Positions 36,706 to 45,201 of a DNA stretch of 64,000 bases are shown in pieces (position 1 is the stretch's first letter; each line of letters starts with the position of its first letter). Origin of the DNA: JACPNO01 sp963825405 (GTDB taxonomy: Bacteria; Acidobacteriota; Terriglobia; Bryobacterales; Bryobacteraceae); contig CAWGTB010000005.1 of NCBI GenBank assembly GCA_963825405.1, forward strand, positions 682,001 through 746,000, written 5' to 3'. The notes beneath the pieces are model-generated. The model had not been told where the DNA came from. It made no database searches and saw nothing but the letters and a program-made list of their open reading frames with translations. A program made the translations under genes and the position numbers.

Positions 36706-38043
36706 ATGTCTGCGCGCCTGATCGAGAGTCTGGCAACAACCGAAGCACTCGCCGAAGTTTTTTCCGACGCGTCAATTCTGCGCGCCATGCTGGATTTTGA
36801 AGCAGCTCTGGCGCGTGTCGAGGGGCGCTTGGGCGTGATTCCGGCCGCTGCGGCCGCAGCCATTGAGCGCGCGGCGAAGGCGCAGGATTTCCCTGTCGCG
36901 GATTTGGCCCGCGAAACGCTGCGCGCCGGCACGCCAGGAATTCCGCTGGTGAAGGCGTTAACCGAACGAGTCCACGCGTCGGATCCCACCGCGGCGGCTT
37001 TCGTGCATTGGGGCGCAACCAGCCAGGATGTCGCGGACACAGCGCTCGTCCTGTTGCTGAAACGGGCCGAAGCTTTGCTGGCGGCGGATCACGCGCGTCT
37101 GGATCACGCGCTGCGAGATCTTTCCACCAAACACCAGAACACCGTGATGCTGGGACGCACCCTGCTGCAACCCGCGCCGCCAGTCACACTGGGACTCAAA
37201 GCGGCGGGATGGCTGGGAGCAATCCGCCGCGGTCGGACCCGGCTCTCCGCCGCTTTCGCCGAGACCCGCATCGTGCAGTTCGGCGGCGCCAGCGGCACGC
37301 TCGCCGCGCTCGGCGAGAAGGGCAGCGAAGTCGGCCGTGCGCTCGCCGAAGAACTTGGGCTCGGTTTTCCCGACGCGCCCTGGCACACTCATCGCGACCG
37401 TCTCGCAGCAGTGATCGCAGCATGCGGCGTGCAGACAGGATCACTTGGAAAGATGGCGCGCGATGTTGCGCTGCTGATGCAGGGCGAAGTCGCGGAAGCA
37501 GCCGAGCCTGGCGGTGCGGGGCGCGGCGGCTCCTCCACCATGCCCCACAAACGCAACCCGATCGCGTGTTCGCTCGCGCTCGCGGCGTCTCATCGCGTGC
37601 CTGGTTTGGTTGCGGCATTCCTCTCGGCGATGGTGCAGGAACACGAGCGCGCAGTCGGCGGTTGGCAGAGCGAATGGCCCACGGTGGCCGCGGTGATTCA
37701 AGCTACGGGGTTGGCCGCTGCGTCGATGGCGGAAGTTGCGGAAGGACTGGTGGTAGATGAAACTCGCATGCGCGCGAACATCGAAGCCACACGCGGAATT
37801 ATTTTCGCGGAGCGCGTTTCGATGCTGCTTGCCCCGAGCCTGGGCCGTGACGCCGCTCACAAATTGCTGGAGCAAGCCACGCAGCAAAGTATCGCTAAGC
37901 ACCAGCGTCTCATCGAAATTCTGGTCGAAATGCCAGAGGTCACGCGCATACTGCCCGCCGCCAAGCTGGGCGAACTCGATGCGCCCGAAAGCTATCTCGG
38001 GTCCGCCGAAATGTTTCGCGCGCGCCTGACCTCTTCCGAATAA
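36706..38043 (+). CDS. pcaB: 3-carboxy-cis,cis-muconate cycloisomerase
   Basis: 445 residues from ATG 36706; an upstream in-frame start lies inside pcaG. Member of the fumarase/aspartase superfamily. The signature loop is 'GRGGSSTMPHKRNPIA'. Active-site regions include 'VHWGATSQDVADTALVLL' and 'RTLLQPAPPVTLGLKAAGWL'. It converts 3-carboxymuconate to 4-carboxymuconolactone. The C-terminal domain is full length. It follows pcaG by one base and precedes the fused pcaL by 12 bases. Confidence 0.94.
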   Translation: MSARLIESLATTEALAEVFSDASILRAMLDFEAALARVEGRLGVIPAAAAAAIERAAKAQDFPVADLARETLRAGTPGIPLVKALTERVHASDPTAAAFVHWGATSQDVADTALVLLLKRAEALLAADHARLDHALRDLSTKHQNTVMLGRTLLQPAPPVTLGLKAAGWLGAIRRGRTRLSAAFAETRIVQFGGASGTLAALGEKGSEVGRALAEELGLGFPDAPWHTHRDRLAAVIAACGVQTGSLGKMARDVALLMQGEVAEAAEPGGAGRGGSSTMPHKRNPIACSLALAASHRVPGLVAAFLSAMVQEHERAVGGWQSEWPTVAAVIQATGLAAASMAEVAEGLVVDETRMRANIEATRGIIFAERVSMLLAPSLGRDAAHKLLEQATQQSIAKHQRLIEILVEMPEVTRILPAAKLGELDAPESYLGSAEMFRARLTSSE

Positions 38044-38055
38044 GGAGCACACACT

Positions 38056-39210
38056 TTGCCCTTCGTCACCGTCGACAATGCGCGCCTGTACTACCGCCTG
38101 GAAGGGAATGACGACCGGCCGGCGCTCATTCTTTCGCACTCTCTAGGCGCGGATCACGGCCTGTGGGATCTGCAAATGCAGGACCTGCTCCCGCATTTCC
38201 GCGTCGTTCGCTTCGACACGCGCGGCCACGGCGCATCCGACGCGCCACCCGGCGATTATTCCATCGAGCTGCTGGCGCGCGATGTGCTGGGCCTGGCCGC
38301 CGCGCTCGGCATCGACAAGTTTGCATTTTGCGGCCTCTCGCTGGGCGGCAGCATAGGCCAGTGGCTGGGAGCCCGAGCTTCGCATCGGCTCACGCGCCTG
38401 GTTCTGGCGAATACATCGCCGCGCATGGATGCGGCTTTGTTTGAGACGCGCCGGCGAACCGTGCTTGAAAGCGGGACGGCGGCCATCGTTGACGTCGGTA
38501 TGCAGCGATTCTTTTCGCAGGCTACGCTGGCTCGCCGCGATCCGCGCGCGAATACCGTGCGGAACACAGTGCTCAGTACAAACCCGGCGGGCTATGCGGG
38601 ATGCTGCGCGGCCCTTCGCGATATGGATCAAACGGCTATACTGCGCGAGATTCGCGTTCCCACGCTGGTGATTGCAGGCGATCACGATATGTCGACTCCG
38701 TGGGAGGGCCATGGCGAAGTGCTGGCTCGCGAGATTCCGGGAGCGCGCGTGGTGCGCCTGCCCGCCACGCACCTATCCAACATGGAACGCCCGCGATCCT
38801 TCAATGCGACGCTTCTCGATTTCCTGCTGCCGCCAGATGTCACGGCCGATCCGCTGGATGCCGGCTATGAAATTCGCCGCGCGGTGCTAGGCAATGCTTA
38901 CGTGGACGCCGCCATCGCGAGAACTACCGAGTTCACGAGCGATTTTCAGGAGCTGATCACGCGCTACGCTTGGGGGACAATCTGGCGGCGGCCCGGCCTC
39001 GACCGCCGCACGCGACGCCTGCTGGTTTTGACCGTGACGGCGGCCCTGGGGCGCTGGGAGGAGTTCCGTCTATACGTGCGCACGGGCCTGGCGAGCGAGC
39101 TCGAGCCGTGCGATCTGAAAGAGGCGCTGCTGCAAGTCGCAGTGTATGCCGGCTTGCCCGCGGCGAACACCGCTTTTCAGATCGCGAAGGAAGAAATCGA
39201 AAAAAGGTAA
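38056..39210 (+). CDS. pcaL: Fused 3-oxoadipate enol-lactonase / 4-carboxymuconolactone decarboxylase (PcaL)
   Basis: 384 residues from TTG 38056; AAGGAG at 38042-38047 with 8-base spacing supports this start. Residues 1-255 are an alpha/beta-hydrolase enol-lactonase: nucleophile 'FCGLSLGGSIG', acid 'VIAGDHD', His 'LPATHLSNMERP'. Residues 265-384 are the carboxymuconolactone decarboxylase domain ('LDAGYEIRRAVLGNAYVDAA', 'ALLQVAVYAGLPAANTAF'). The usual His of the 'W.E...H.raA' motif is Tyr here ('GRWEEFRLYVRTGL'), which could affect the decarboxylase half. One polypeptide covers two successive steps of the pathway. It overlaps pobA by one base (TAATG). Confidence 0.92.
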   Translation: MPFVTVDNARLYYRLEGNDDRPALILSHSLGADHGLWDLQMQDLLPHFRVVRFDTRGHGASDAPPGDYSIELLARDVLGLAAALGIDKFAFCGLSLGGSIGQWLGARASHRLTRLVLANTSPRMDAALFETRRRTVLESGTAAIVDVGMQRFFSQATLARRDPRANTVRNTVLSTNPAGYAGCCAALRDMDQTAILREIRVPTLVIAGDHDMSTPWEGHGEVLAREIPGARVVRLPATHLSNMERPRSFNATLLDFLLPPDVTADPLDAGYEIRRAVLGNAYVDAAIARTTEFTSDFQELITRYAWGTIWRRPGLDRRTRRLLVLTVTAALGRWEEFRLYVRTGLASELEPCDLKEALLQVAVYAGLPAANTAFQIAKEEIEKR

Positions 39211-40394
39211 TGCGTACCCAGGTTGGGATCGTCGGAGCCGGCCCTGCCGGACTGCTGCTCTCGCACCTGCTGCATCTTCACGGCATCGAATCCATCGTGA
39301 TCGAGGCGCGCAGCCGCCGCTACGTCGAAGACCGCATCCGCGCGGGTGTGCTGGAGCAGGGCACTGCGGATTTGTTGATCGAAGCTGGTGTCGGCGAGCG
39401 CATGAAGCGGGAAGGGCTCATTCATCGCGGAATCGAGCTGCGCTTCGCCAAACGCCGTCATCGCATCGATCTGAGCGAGCTGACCGGCGGACGCACCATC
39501 ACCGTTTATGGCCAGCACGAAGTGGTTAAAGATTTGATCCACGCCCGTTTGAATGCGGGAGGGAAGCTCACTTTCGAGGCAAGCGACGTCCACGTGCGCG
39601 ATCTTGACTCCGCGACACCCGCGATTTCCTTTACTCACGCCGGACAGCGCCACGAACTCACTTGCGATTTCATTGCCGGATGCGATGGCTCCCACGGCGT
39701 CTGCCGTCCGGCGATTCCGGCCGGCGCGCTGACGGTATTCGAGAAAACGTATCCGTTCGGCTGGCTGGGAATTCTCGCCGAAGCCGCGCCTTCCTCCGAC
39801 GAATTGATTTATGCCAAACACGAGCGCGGATTCGCCCTGCTGAGCATGCGCTCGAAAGCGCTCACTAGGCTCTACGTCCAGTGCGCCCCCGACGCCACTA
39901 TCGCCGATTGGCCCGATGCCCGCATCTGGCAAGAGCTCCACGCGCGCCTCGCGACCGATGAAGCATTCGCTCTCACCGAGGGGCCGATCCTGCAAAAAGG
40001 CATCTCGGCCATGCGCAGTCTGGTGGTCGATCCTATGCAGTACGAGCGGCTTTTTCTGGCCGGTGACGCAGCCCATATCGTGCCGGCGACCGGCGCCAAA
40101 GGTATGAATCTGGCAGTGGCGGACGTTCGCGTCCTTACGCGCGCGCTGGCCGAGTTTTACCGTTCCGGACGGCGCGACCGGCTCGATCAGTACTCCCAAA
40201 CCTGTTTGCGCCGCGTCTGGCAAGTGCAGCGCTTCTCCTGGTGGATGACGTCGCTGCTCCATCGCTTCGACAGTGAAACCGAATTTGACCGACGCCGGCA
40301 ACTGGCGGAATTGGACTATCTGACCCATTCGCGCGCCGCCGCCACCACCCTCGCCGAGAACTACGTAGGCCTCCCTATGGACGATGCCGAATGA
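39210..40394 (+). CDS. pobA: 4-hydroxybenzoate 3-monooxygenase
   Basis: FAD-dependent aromatic hydroxylase converting 4-hydroxybenzoate to protocatechuate, feeding the upstream ring-cleavage genes. 394 residues, exactly the usual length, from ATG 39210. FAD-binding motif 'VGIVGAGPAGLLLSHLL', substrate/FAD region 'EDRIRAGVLEQGTADLL', the DG motif 'CDFIAGCDGSHGVCRP' and the second FAD motif 'RLFLAGDAAHIVPATGAKGM'. The C-terminal helices are complete ('ETEFDRRRQLAELDYL'). Its place at the end of the pca cluster suggests co-regulation by 4-hydroxybenzoate or protocatechuate, but no regulator gene is present. Confidence 0.94.
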   Translation: MRTQVGIVGAGPAGLLLSHLLHLHGIESIVIEARSRRYVEDRIRAGVLEQGTADLLIEAGVGERMKREGLIHRGIELRFAKRRHRIDLSELTGGRTITVYGQHEVVKDLIHARLNAGGKLTFEASDVHVRDLDSATPAISFTHAGQRHELTCDFIAGCDGSHGVCRPAIPAGALTVFEKTYPFGWLGILAEAAPSSDELIYAKHERGFALLSMRSKALTRLYVQCAPDATIADWPDARIWQELHARLATDEAFALTEGPILQKGISAMRSLVVDPMQYERLFLAGDAAHIVPATGAKGMNLAVADVRVLTRALAEFYRSGRRDRLDQYSQTCLRRVWQVQRFSWWMTSLLHRFDSETEFDRRRQLAELDYLTHSRAAATTLAENYVGLPMDDAE

Positions 40395-40410
40395 GTTCTA
40401 GAATAGTTTC

Positions 40411-41043
40411 ATGGCACTGCGTCTCGCGCGAATCCTGCTGATATTCCCGCTGCTGGCGGCTGCGGCGGATAACACTTCCAAGAAAGTAATCCTGATTGTC
40501 GGCCCTCCGGGCGGCGGCAAATCCACCCAAGCCAAGAAGATCAGCCAGAAGTACGGCATACCTTCGATCAGCCTGCCCGATCTACTCAAGGAAAACTCCG
40601 GATGGGGCAAAGCCGGCGCCGGCCGGAAAGGCGTGAAGGCCGCCATCGAGAGCGGAGAACTGGCCAACGACGAAGTGGCCGACCAGTTGATGAGGGACCG
40701 CCTGCTGCGCAACGACGCCCAGCGCGGCTTTATCCTGGACGGCTATCCTTCCACCAGCAAGCAGGCCGAAAATCTGGAAGCATTGCTGAAAGAACGGGGG
40801 CTACCTCTGCCGGTCGTGGTCCATCTCGAAGTGCCAGATGAGGTTGCGATCAAACGAATGAAAGCCAGACATCGGGCTGACGACGATCCAAAAACCATCA
40901 GCCGCCGCCTGGAGGAGTATCATCACGAATCGGCGCCGATTCTGGAGCGCTACAAGGGCGACCGCATCATTACTGTGGATGGAGCACAGTCTGAGAAAGA
41001 AGTGTGGCGCGCGATCGAAGCCGCCCTGGCGGAGAGCCATTGA
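40411..41043 (+). CDS. Adenylate-kinase-like protein with an N-terminal signal peptide
   Basis: 210 residues. P-loop 'GPPGGGKST' at residues 31-39, lid-type motif 'RHRADDDPKTISRRL', and 'RGFILDGYPSTSKQAENLEA', where adenylate kinases have DGFPRT. The AMP-binding Arg of that motif is Ser here, and the Arg of 'STGDMLR' is Lys (SLPDLLKE). The first 19 residues (MALRLARILLIFPLLAAAA) look like a Sec signal peptide, so the protein may be exported, which is very unusual for a nucleotide kinase. It is probably not the housekeeping Adk. It follows pobA by 16 bases and precedes polyphosphate-linked kinases. Confidence 0.8.
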   Translation: MALRLARILLIFPLLAAAADNTSKKVILIVGPPGGGKSTQAKKISQKYGIPSISLPDLLKENSGWGKAGAGRKGVKAAIESGELANDEVADQLMRDRLLRNDAQRGFILDGYPSTSKQAENLEALLKERGLPLPVVVHLEVPDEVAIKRMKARHRADDDPKTISRRLEEYHHESAPILERYKGDRIITVDGAQSEKEVWRAIEAALAESH

Positions 41044-41052
41044 CGCGAACAA

Positions 41053-41712
41053 ATGAATGTGTTGGTGATCGATGTCGGCGGCACCAATATCAAGGTTCTA
41101 GTCACTGGTCAGAAGGTACCTGTGAAGATTCCTTCCGGGCCGAAGATGACCGCCCAGCGCATGGCTGCCGATGTCCGCAAGGCCACAGCCGGCTGGAAAT
41201 ACGATGCAGTTTCGATCGGCTACCCGGGCCCGGTGCTGCACAATCAGCCGGTGCTCGAACCGCATAATCTGGCGCGCGGCTGGGTCGGATTCAATTTCAA
41301 GAAGGCGTTCGGGCGTCCGGTAAAAGTGGTTAACGACGCGGCCATGCAGGCGCTCGGAAGCTATCAAGGCGGCCGCATGCTATTCCTCGGTTTGGGCACC
41401 GGGCTCGGCACGGCGTTTATCGTGGACGGGGTCCTTGAGCCGATGGAACTCGCCCACCTGCCTTACAAAAAGGGCCGCACCTACGAGGATTACGTGGGCG
41501 CCAACGGGCTGAAGCGGCTGGGCAAGAAGAAGTGGCGCCGCTCGGTCTTCAAGGTTGTCGAGCAGCTTAAGAATGCGCTTGAAGCTGAGTACGTCGTTCT
41601 CGGCGGCGGCAACGCCAAGCTGCTCCAAAAACTTCCACCGGGCGCGCGGCGCGGCGATAACGCCAATGCATTCCCCGGTGGATTTCGCCTGTGGCAGAAT
41701 GCGGGCGGGTAG
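41053..41712 (+). CDS. ROK-family glucokinase, polyphosphate-glucokinase-like
   Basis: 219 residues. ATP/polyphosphate-binding 'VLVIDVGGTNIKVLVTG', sugar-binding 'VSIGYPGPVLHNQPVLEPHN' and 'VKVVNDAAMQALGSYQGGRM', then 'FLGLGTGLGTAFIVDG'. The layout matches bacterial PpgK-like proteins, which phosphorylate glucose with polyphosphate or ATP. The zinc-binding Cys cluster of many ROK kinases is absent. The adjacent PPK2 gene, 10 bases downstream, supports a polyphosphate link. The C-terminus is slightly short. Confidence 0.8.
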   Translation: MNVLVIDVGGTNIKVLVTGQKVPVKIPSGPKMTAQRMAADVRKATAGWKYDAVSIGYPGPVLHNQPVLEPHNLARGWVGFNFKKAFGRPVKVVNDAAMQALGSYQGGRMLFLGLGTGLGTAFIVDGVLEPMELAHLPYKKGRTYEDYVGANGLKRLGKKKWRRSVFKVVEQLKNALEAEYVVLGGGNAKLLQKLPPGARRGDNANAFPGGFRLWQNAGG

Positions 41713-41721
41713 GCGTCGACC

Positions 41722-42621
41722 ATGGCACATCACGGCATTCCTGAACTGTTCCGCGTTAAGCCGAATTCCAAAGTGAAGCTGCGCGATTTCGATACCGCGT
41801 GGACTGGCACCAAGGAGATGCGCAAGCTCGGAACCAGCACGCTGAAAAAGGAAGCGCACGAATTCATTCAGCAGAACCTGCAGCACCTCACGGAGGCGCA
41901 GGAACTACTTTGGGCTAGCGACAAATACGCTCTGCTGGTGGTGCTGCAAGCCATGGACGCCGCCGGAAAAGATGGCGTGATTAAGCACGTGATGAGCGGC
42001 GTGAACCCGCAGGGCTGCCAGGTCTTCGGTTTCAAGCAGCCATCCACTGAAGATCTGGAACACAATTTCCTTTGGCGCTATAGCCGATGCTTGCCGGCGC
42101 GCGGGCGTATCGGCGTTTTCAACCGCTCCTACTATGAAGAAGTGCTGGTGGTGCGGGTGCATCCGGAGTGGATCGAGCGTCAGAAGCTGGCAACTTCCAA
42201 GCGCGGAACCGCTTTGTGGAAGGATCGCTACGAGGACATCAATCAGTTCGAGCAACATCTGACGCGCAACGGTACGGCCATTCTCAAATTTTTTCTGCAC
42301 GTTTCGAAGAAAGAGCAAAAACGGCGGCTGCTCGCGCGACTCGACGATCGCGACAAGCAATGGAAATTTTCGTCGGCGGATCTAGCCGAGCGCGCCTACT
42401 GGCACGAGTACGTCGAAGCCTATGAGGATGCATTGAGCGCCACAAGCACAGGCCATGCTCCCTGGTACATCCTGCCCGCCGACCATAAGTGGGTCACGCG
42501 TTGGCTGGTGTCGGAAATCCTGACCAAAACCATTAAAGGGCTGGGACTAAAAATTCCACAGCCCACCAAAGAGCAGCAGGCCGCGCTGGCGAAAGCCCGC
42601 CGGCTTCTCGGGAAGGAATAA
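41722..42621 (+). CDS. ppk2: Polyphosphate kinase 2 (PPK2) family, probably class III
   Basis: 299 residues. PPK2 enzymes transfer phosphate between polyphosphate and nucleotides. Walker A 'VVLQAMDAAGKDGVIKHVMS', followed by 'GVNPQGCQVFGFKQPSTEDL', Walker B region 'GRIGVFNRSYYEEVLVVRVH' and the lid 'DDRDKQWKFSSADLAERAYW'. The AAGKDG form and the order of motifs resemble class III enzymes that act on AMP and ADP. The C-terminal 'WYILPADHKWVTRWLVSEIL' is conserved. It sits in a run with a ROK kinase and an adenylate-kinase-like protein. Confidence 0.9.
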   Translation: MAHHGIPELFRVKPNSKVKLRDFDTAWTGTKEMRKLGTSTLKKEAHEFIQQNLQHLTEAQELLWASDKYALLVVLQAMDAAGKDGVIKHVMSGVNPQGCQVFGFKQPSTEDLEHNFLWRYSRCLPARGRIGVFNRSYYEEVLVVRVHPEWIERQKLATSKRGTALWKDRYEDINQFEQHLTRNGTAILKFFLHVSKKEQKRRLLARLDDRDKQWKFSSADLAERAYWHEYVEAYEDALSATSTGHAPWYILPADHKWVTRWLVSEILTKTIKGLGLKIPQPTKEQQAALAKARRLLGKE

Positions 42622-42625
42622 TAAA

Positions 42626-43879
42626 ATGAAAATCCATCGCAGAACATTCTTAGGCGCATCGGCTGTAGCAGGCCTGACGCAAGTGGGGCAGGCGCAATCG
42701 ACCGGCGTGCCGGAGGCGATCCGCAAGCTTCGTCCGATGACGGATGGCATAAAGCCCATTACCGAAGACGAGCGGCGCGCGCGTATCGAGAAAGCCCGGC
42801 GGTTGATGGCCGAGAACAAAATCGAGGCCATGGTGCTCTCTGGCGGAACCAGCATGTACTATTTCACCGGGACCCGTTGGGGCGGCAGCGAACGCACTTT
42901 CGCGCTGGTGCTGCCCGCGCGCGGCGAGCCCGCCTGGGTGGTGCCCGGCTTTGAAGAGATGCGCGCCCGCGAAGTGATCCACTACGGCACCGACATCCGG
43001 CCCTGGCAGGAAGACGAGAGCCCGTACAGGGAAATCGTGCGCATCCTCAAGGACCGCGGCGTGTCCACCGGGCGCGTGGGCATCGAAGAACGCATGCCGT
43101 TTTTCATTTTCGATGGCATCCGCAAAGAGGCGCCGTCGCTGGAATTCACCAGCGGAGATCCGGTTACCGCCGGATGCCGCATGATCAAATCGCCGGCGGA
43201 GATTGCACTTTTGCAGCGCGCCAACGACATCACCATCGAATGCTACAAGGCGGCGCTCGCCACCCTGCACGAGGGAATGACGCCGGCCGAATTGCGCACC
43301 AACGTCGAAGCCGCCTACCATGCGCTCGGCGTTCGCGGCGACGTGCTCATCGGATTCGGCAAATACACCGCTTTTCCGCACGGCAGCATCCAACCGCAGA
43401 AACTGCATGAGGGCGACATGGTGCTGGTGGACGATGGCTGTATCGTGGAAGGCTACGGATCGGACATTACGCGCACCACGATATTCGGCAAGCCCACCAA
43501 GCGTCAGACAGATGTCTGGAATCTGGAACTCAAAGCGCAGAACGCCGCGCTGGCCGCCGCTAAGCCCGGCGCGACGTGCGAATCGGTCGACGCGGCCGCG
43601 CGAAAAGTGATCACCGATGCGGGCTTTGGACCGGACTACAAAGTTCCCGGCCTGCCGCACCGCACCGGCCACGGCATCGGCCTCGACGGCCACGAATGGA
43701 CGTATCTGGTACGCGGCAACAAGACCCGCCTCCAGCCCGGCATGTGTTTCAGCAACGAACCCATGATCGCGATCTACGGCGAATTCGGCGTGCGCCTGGA
43801 AGATTGCATGTACATCACCGAAGATGGCGCGCGCATGTTCACCAAGCAGAGCGTCGCCATCGATCAGCCGTTTGGATAG
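42626..43879 (+). CDS. Tat-exported M24 family metallopeptidase (Xaa-Pro peptidase-like)
   Basis: 417 residues. Strong twin-arginine signal: 'MKIHRRTFLGASAVAGLTQV'. N-terminal creatinase-like domain ('AMVLSGGTSMYYFTGTRWGG'). C-terminal pita-bread domain with all five metal ligands: Asp in 'VLVDDGCIVEGYGSDITRT' (two Asp), His in 'LPHRTGHGIGLDGHE', Glu in 'CFSNEPMI' and Glu in 'FGVRLEDCMYITEDG'. It likely cleaves X-Pro dipeptides or peptides in the periplasm. It follows ppk2 by 4 bases. Confidence 0.92.
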   Translation: MKIHRRTFLGASAVAGLTQVGQAQSTGVPEAIRKLRPMTDGIKPITEDERRARIEKARRLMAENKIEAMVLSGGTSMYYFTGTRWGGSERTFALVLPARGEPAWVVPGFEEMRAREVIHYGTDIRPWQEDESPYREIVRILKDRGVSTGRVGIEERMPFFIFDGIRKEAPSLEFTSGDPVTAGCRMIKSPAEIALLQRANDITIECYKAALATLHEGMTPAELRTNVEAAYHALGVRGDVLIGFGKYTAFPHGSIQPQKLHEGDMVLVDDGCIVEGYGSDITRTTIFGKPTKRQTDVWNLELKAQNAALAAAKPGATCESVDAAARKVITDAGFGPDYKVPGLPHRTGHGIGLDGHEWTYLVRGNKTRLQPGMCFSNEPMIAIYGEFGVRLEDCMYITEDGARMFTKQSVAIDQPFG

Positions 43880-43885
43880 ACGCCG

Positions 43886-44632
43886 ATGAGCGCGCAAACC
43901 TGGGATCCCCAAGGCTACGCCAAGAACGCGCGCTTCGTCAGCGACCTCGGTGGGCCGGTTGTCGAATTGCTTGCGCCGCAGGCCGGCGAGCGCATTCTCG
44001 ATCTTGGCTGTGGCGATGGCGCGCTCACCGCGAAGCTTGCGGCCATGGGGTGCGATATCGTCGGCGTGGATAGCAGTGCGCAGCAGATTGCTGCGGCGCG
44101 GGCGCTCGGCCTGGACGCGCGGGTTGTGGATTGCCAGAACCTCGCGTTCGACTCCGAATTCGACGCCGTATTCAGCAACGCGGCCCTGCATTGGATGAAG
44201 CGGCCCGATGACGTGATCGCCGGTGTGTGGCGTGCGCTCAAGTCCGGCGGCCGTTTTGTCGCGGAGTTTGGCGGCTTCGGGTGCGTCGAGAAAATCCGCA
44301 CGGCGCTGATTGCTGCTCTGAACCGGCGCGGCGTTGACGGCCGCGCGGCCGATCCCTGGTATTTTCCTGGCGTCGAGGATTACGGCGCGCGTCTGCGTGC
44401 CCGCGGCTTCGATGTGAAATACATTGCACTCATTCCGCGGCCCACGCCTCTGCCCGGTGATATCACTGGATGGCTGGCAACTTTCGCGTTGAGTTTTACG
44501 GCCGTGCTGCCCGAGGCGGACCGGCCGGCGTTCATCGCGGAAGTGAAAGAGGTGCTGCGCCCGCAGCTCTGCGATACCAGGGGGCAATGGGTTGCGGACT
44601 ACATGCGGCTGCGCTTCTCGGCCACGAGATGA
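43886..44632 (+). CDS. Class I SAM-dependent methyltransferase
   Basis: 248 residues. SAM-binding motif I 'ERILDLGCGDGALTAKLA', the acidic end of strand 2 in 'CDIVGVDSSAQQI', motif 'FDAVFSNAALHWM' and 'ALKSGGRFVAEFGGFG'. The architecture is that of trans-aconitate or ubiquinone/biotin-type methyltransferases (Methyltransf_11/25). Substrate unknown. No signal peptide, so cytoplasmic. It overlaps the DNA glycosylase gene by four bases (ATGA). Confidence 0.88.
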   Translation: MSAQTWDPQGYAKNARFVSDLGGPVVELLAPQAGERILDLGCGDGALTAKLAAMGCDIVGVDSSAQQIAAARALGLDARVVDCQNLAFDSEFDAVFSNAALHWMKRPDDVIAGVWRALKSGGRFVAEFGGFGCVEKIRTALIAALNRRGVDGRAADPWYFPGVEDYGARLRARGFDVKYIALIPRPTPLPGDITGWLATFALSFTAVLPEADRPAFIAEVKEVLRPQLCDTRGQWVADYMRLRFSATR

Positions 44633-45201
44633 GCACTGAACTGATCAGGTGCGCGTGGGCAACCACGCCGCAGATGGTGGCTTATCACGACAACGAGTGG
44701 GGTGTGCCGGTTCACGACGACCGCCTCTTGTTCGAGTTCCTGATTCTTGAGGGCGCGCAGGCGGGGTTATCGTGGTCGACGATTCTGGCGCGGCGCGAAG
44801 GCTATCGCCGAGCGTTCGCCAATTTCGACGTCGGCAAAGTCGCGCGCTTCGATGACAAGAAAACTGCGGCGCTGCTGGTGAATACGGAAATCATCCGCAA
44901 TCGCCTCAAGATCGCCGCGACTATTCAGAACGCCAAATCGTTTCGCGCGGTGCAGAAAGAGTTCGGCAGCTTCGACGCGTTCATTTGGCAGTTCGTCGGA
45001 GGCAAGCCCAAGGTGAATGCCTGGAAGACCTACAAACAGGTGCCGGCCAGCACTGCGGCGTCGGATGCGATGAGCAAGGAACTAAAACGCCGCGGGTTCA
45101 AGTTCACGGGCACAACAATTTGTTACGCGTTCATGCAGGCCGTGGGCATGGTCGATGACCACTTGGTGACATGTTTCCGTCACACGAAAGGGCGGATTTG
45201 A
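44629..45201 (+). CDS. tag: DNA-3-methyladenine glycosylase I
   Basis: Base-excision repair enzyme removing 3-methyladenine. 190 residues from ATG 44629 (MSTELIRCAWATTPQMVAYH). Zinc ligands: Cys8 in 'LIRCAW', His in 'YHDNEWGVP', and His and Cys in 'DDHLVTCFRH'. 'LFEFLILEGAQAGLSWSTIL' and 'SKELKRRGFKFTGTTICYAF' are family blocks with the base-binding pocket. The last codons overlap the 21-base family A palindrome. Confidence 0.94.
   Translation: MSTELIRCAWATTPQMVAYHDNEWGVPVHDDRLLFEFLILEGAQAGLSWSTILARREGYRRAFANFDVGKVARFDDKKTAALLVNTEIIRNRLKIAATIQNAKSFRAVQKEFGSFDAFIWQFVGGKPKVNAWKTYKQVPASTAASDAMSKELKRRGFKFTGTTICYAFMQAVGMVDDHLVTCFRHTKGRI

Noticed and set aside
42650..44587. 645-codon open frame on the minus strand
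   Set aside because: It lies opposite the well-supported M24 peptidase and methyltransferase genes. It is an antisense frame kept open by high GC, with no recognisable motif.
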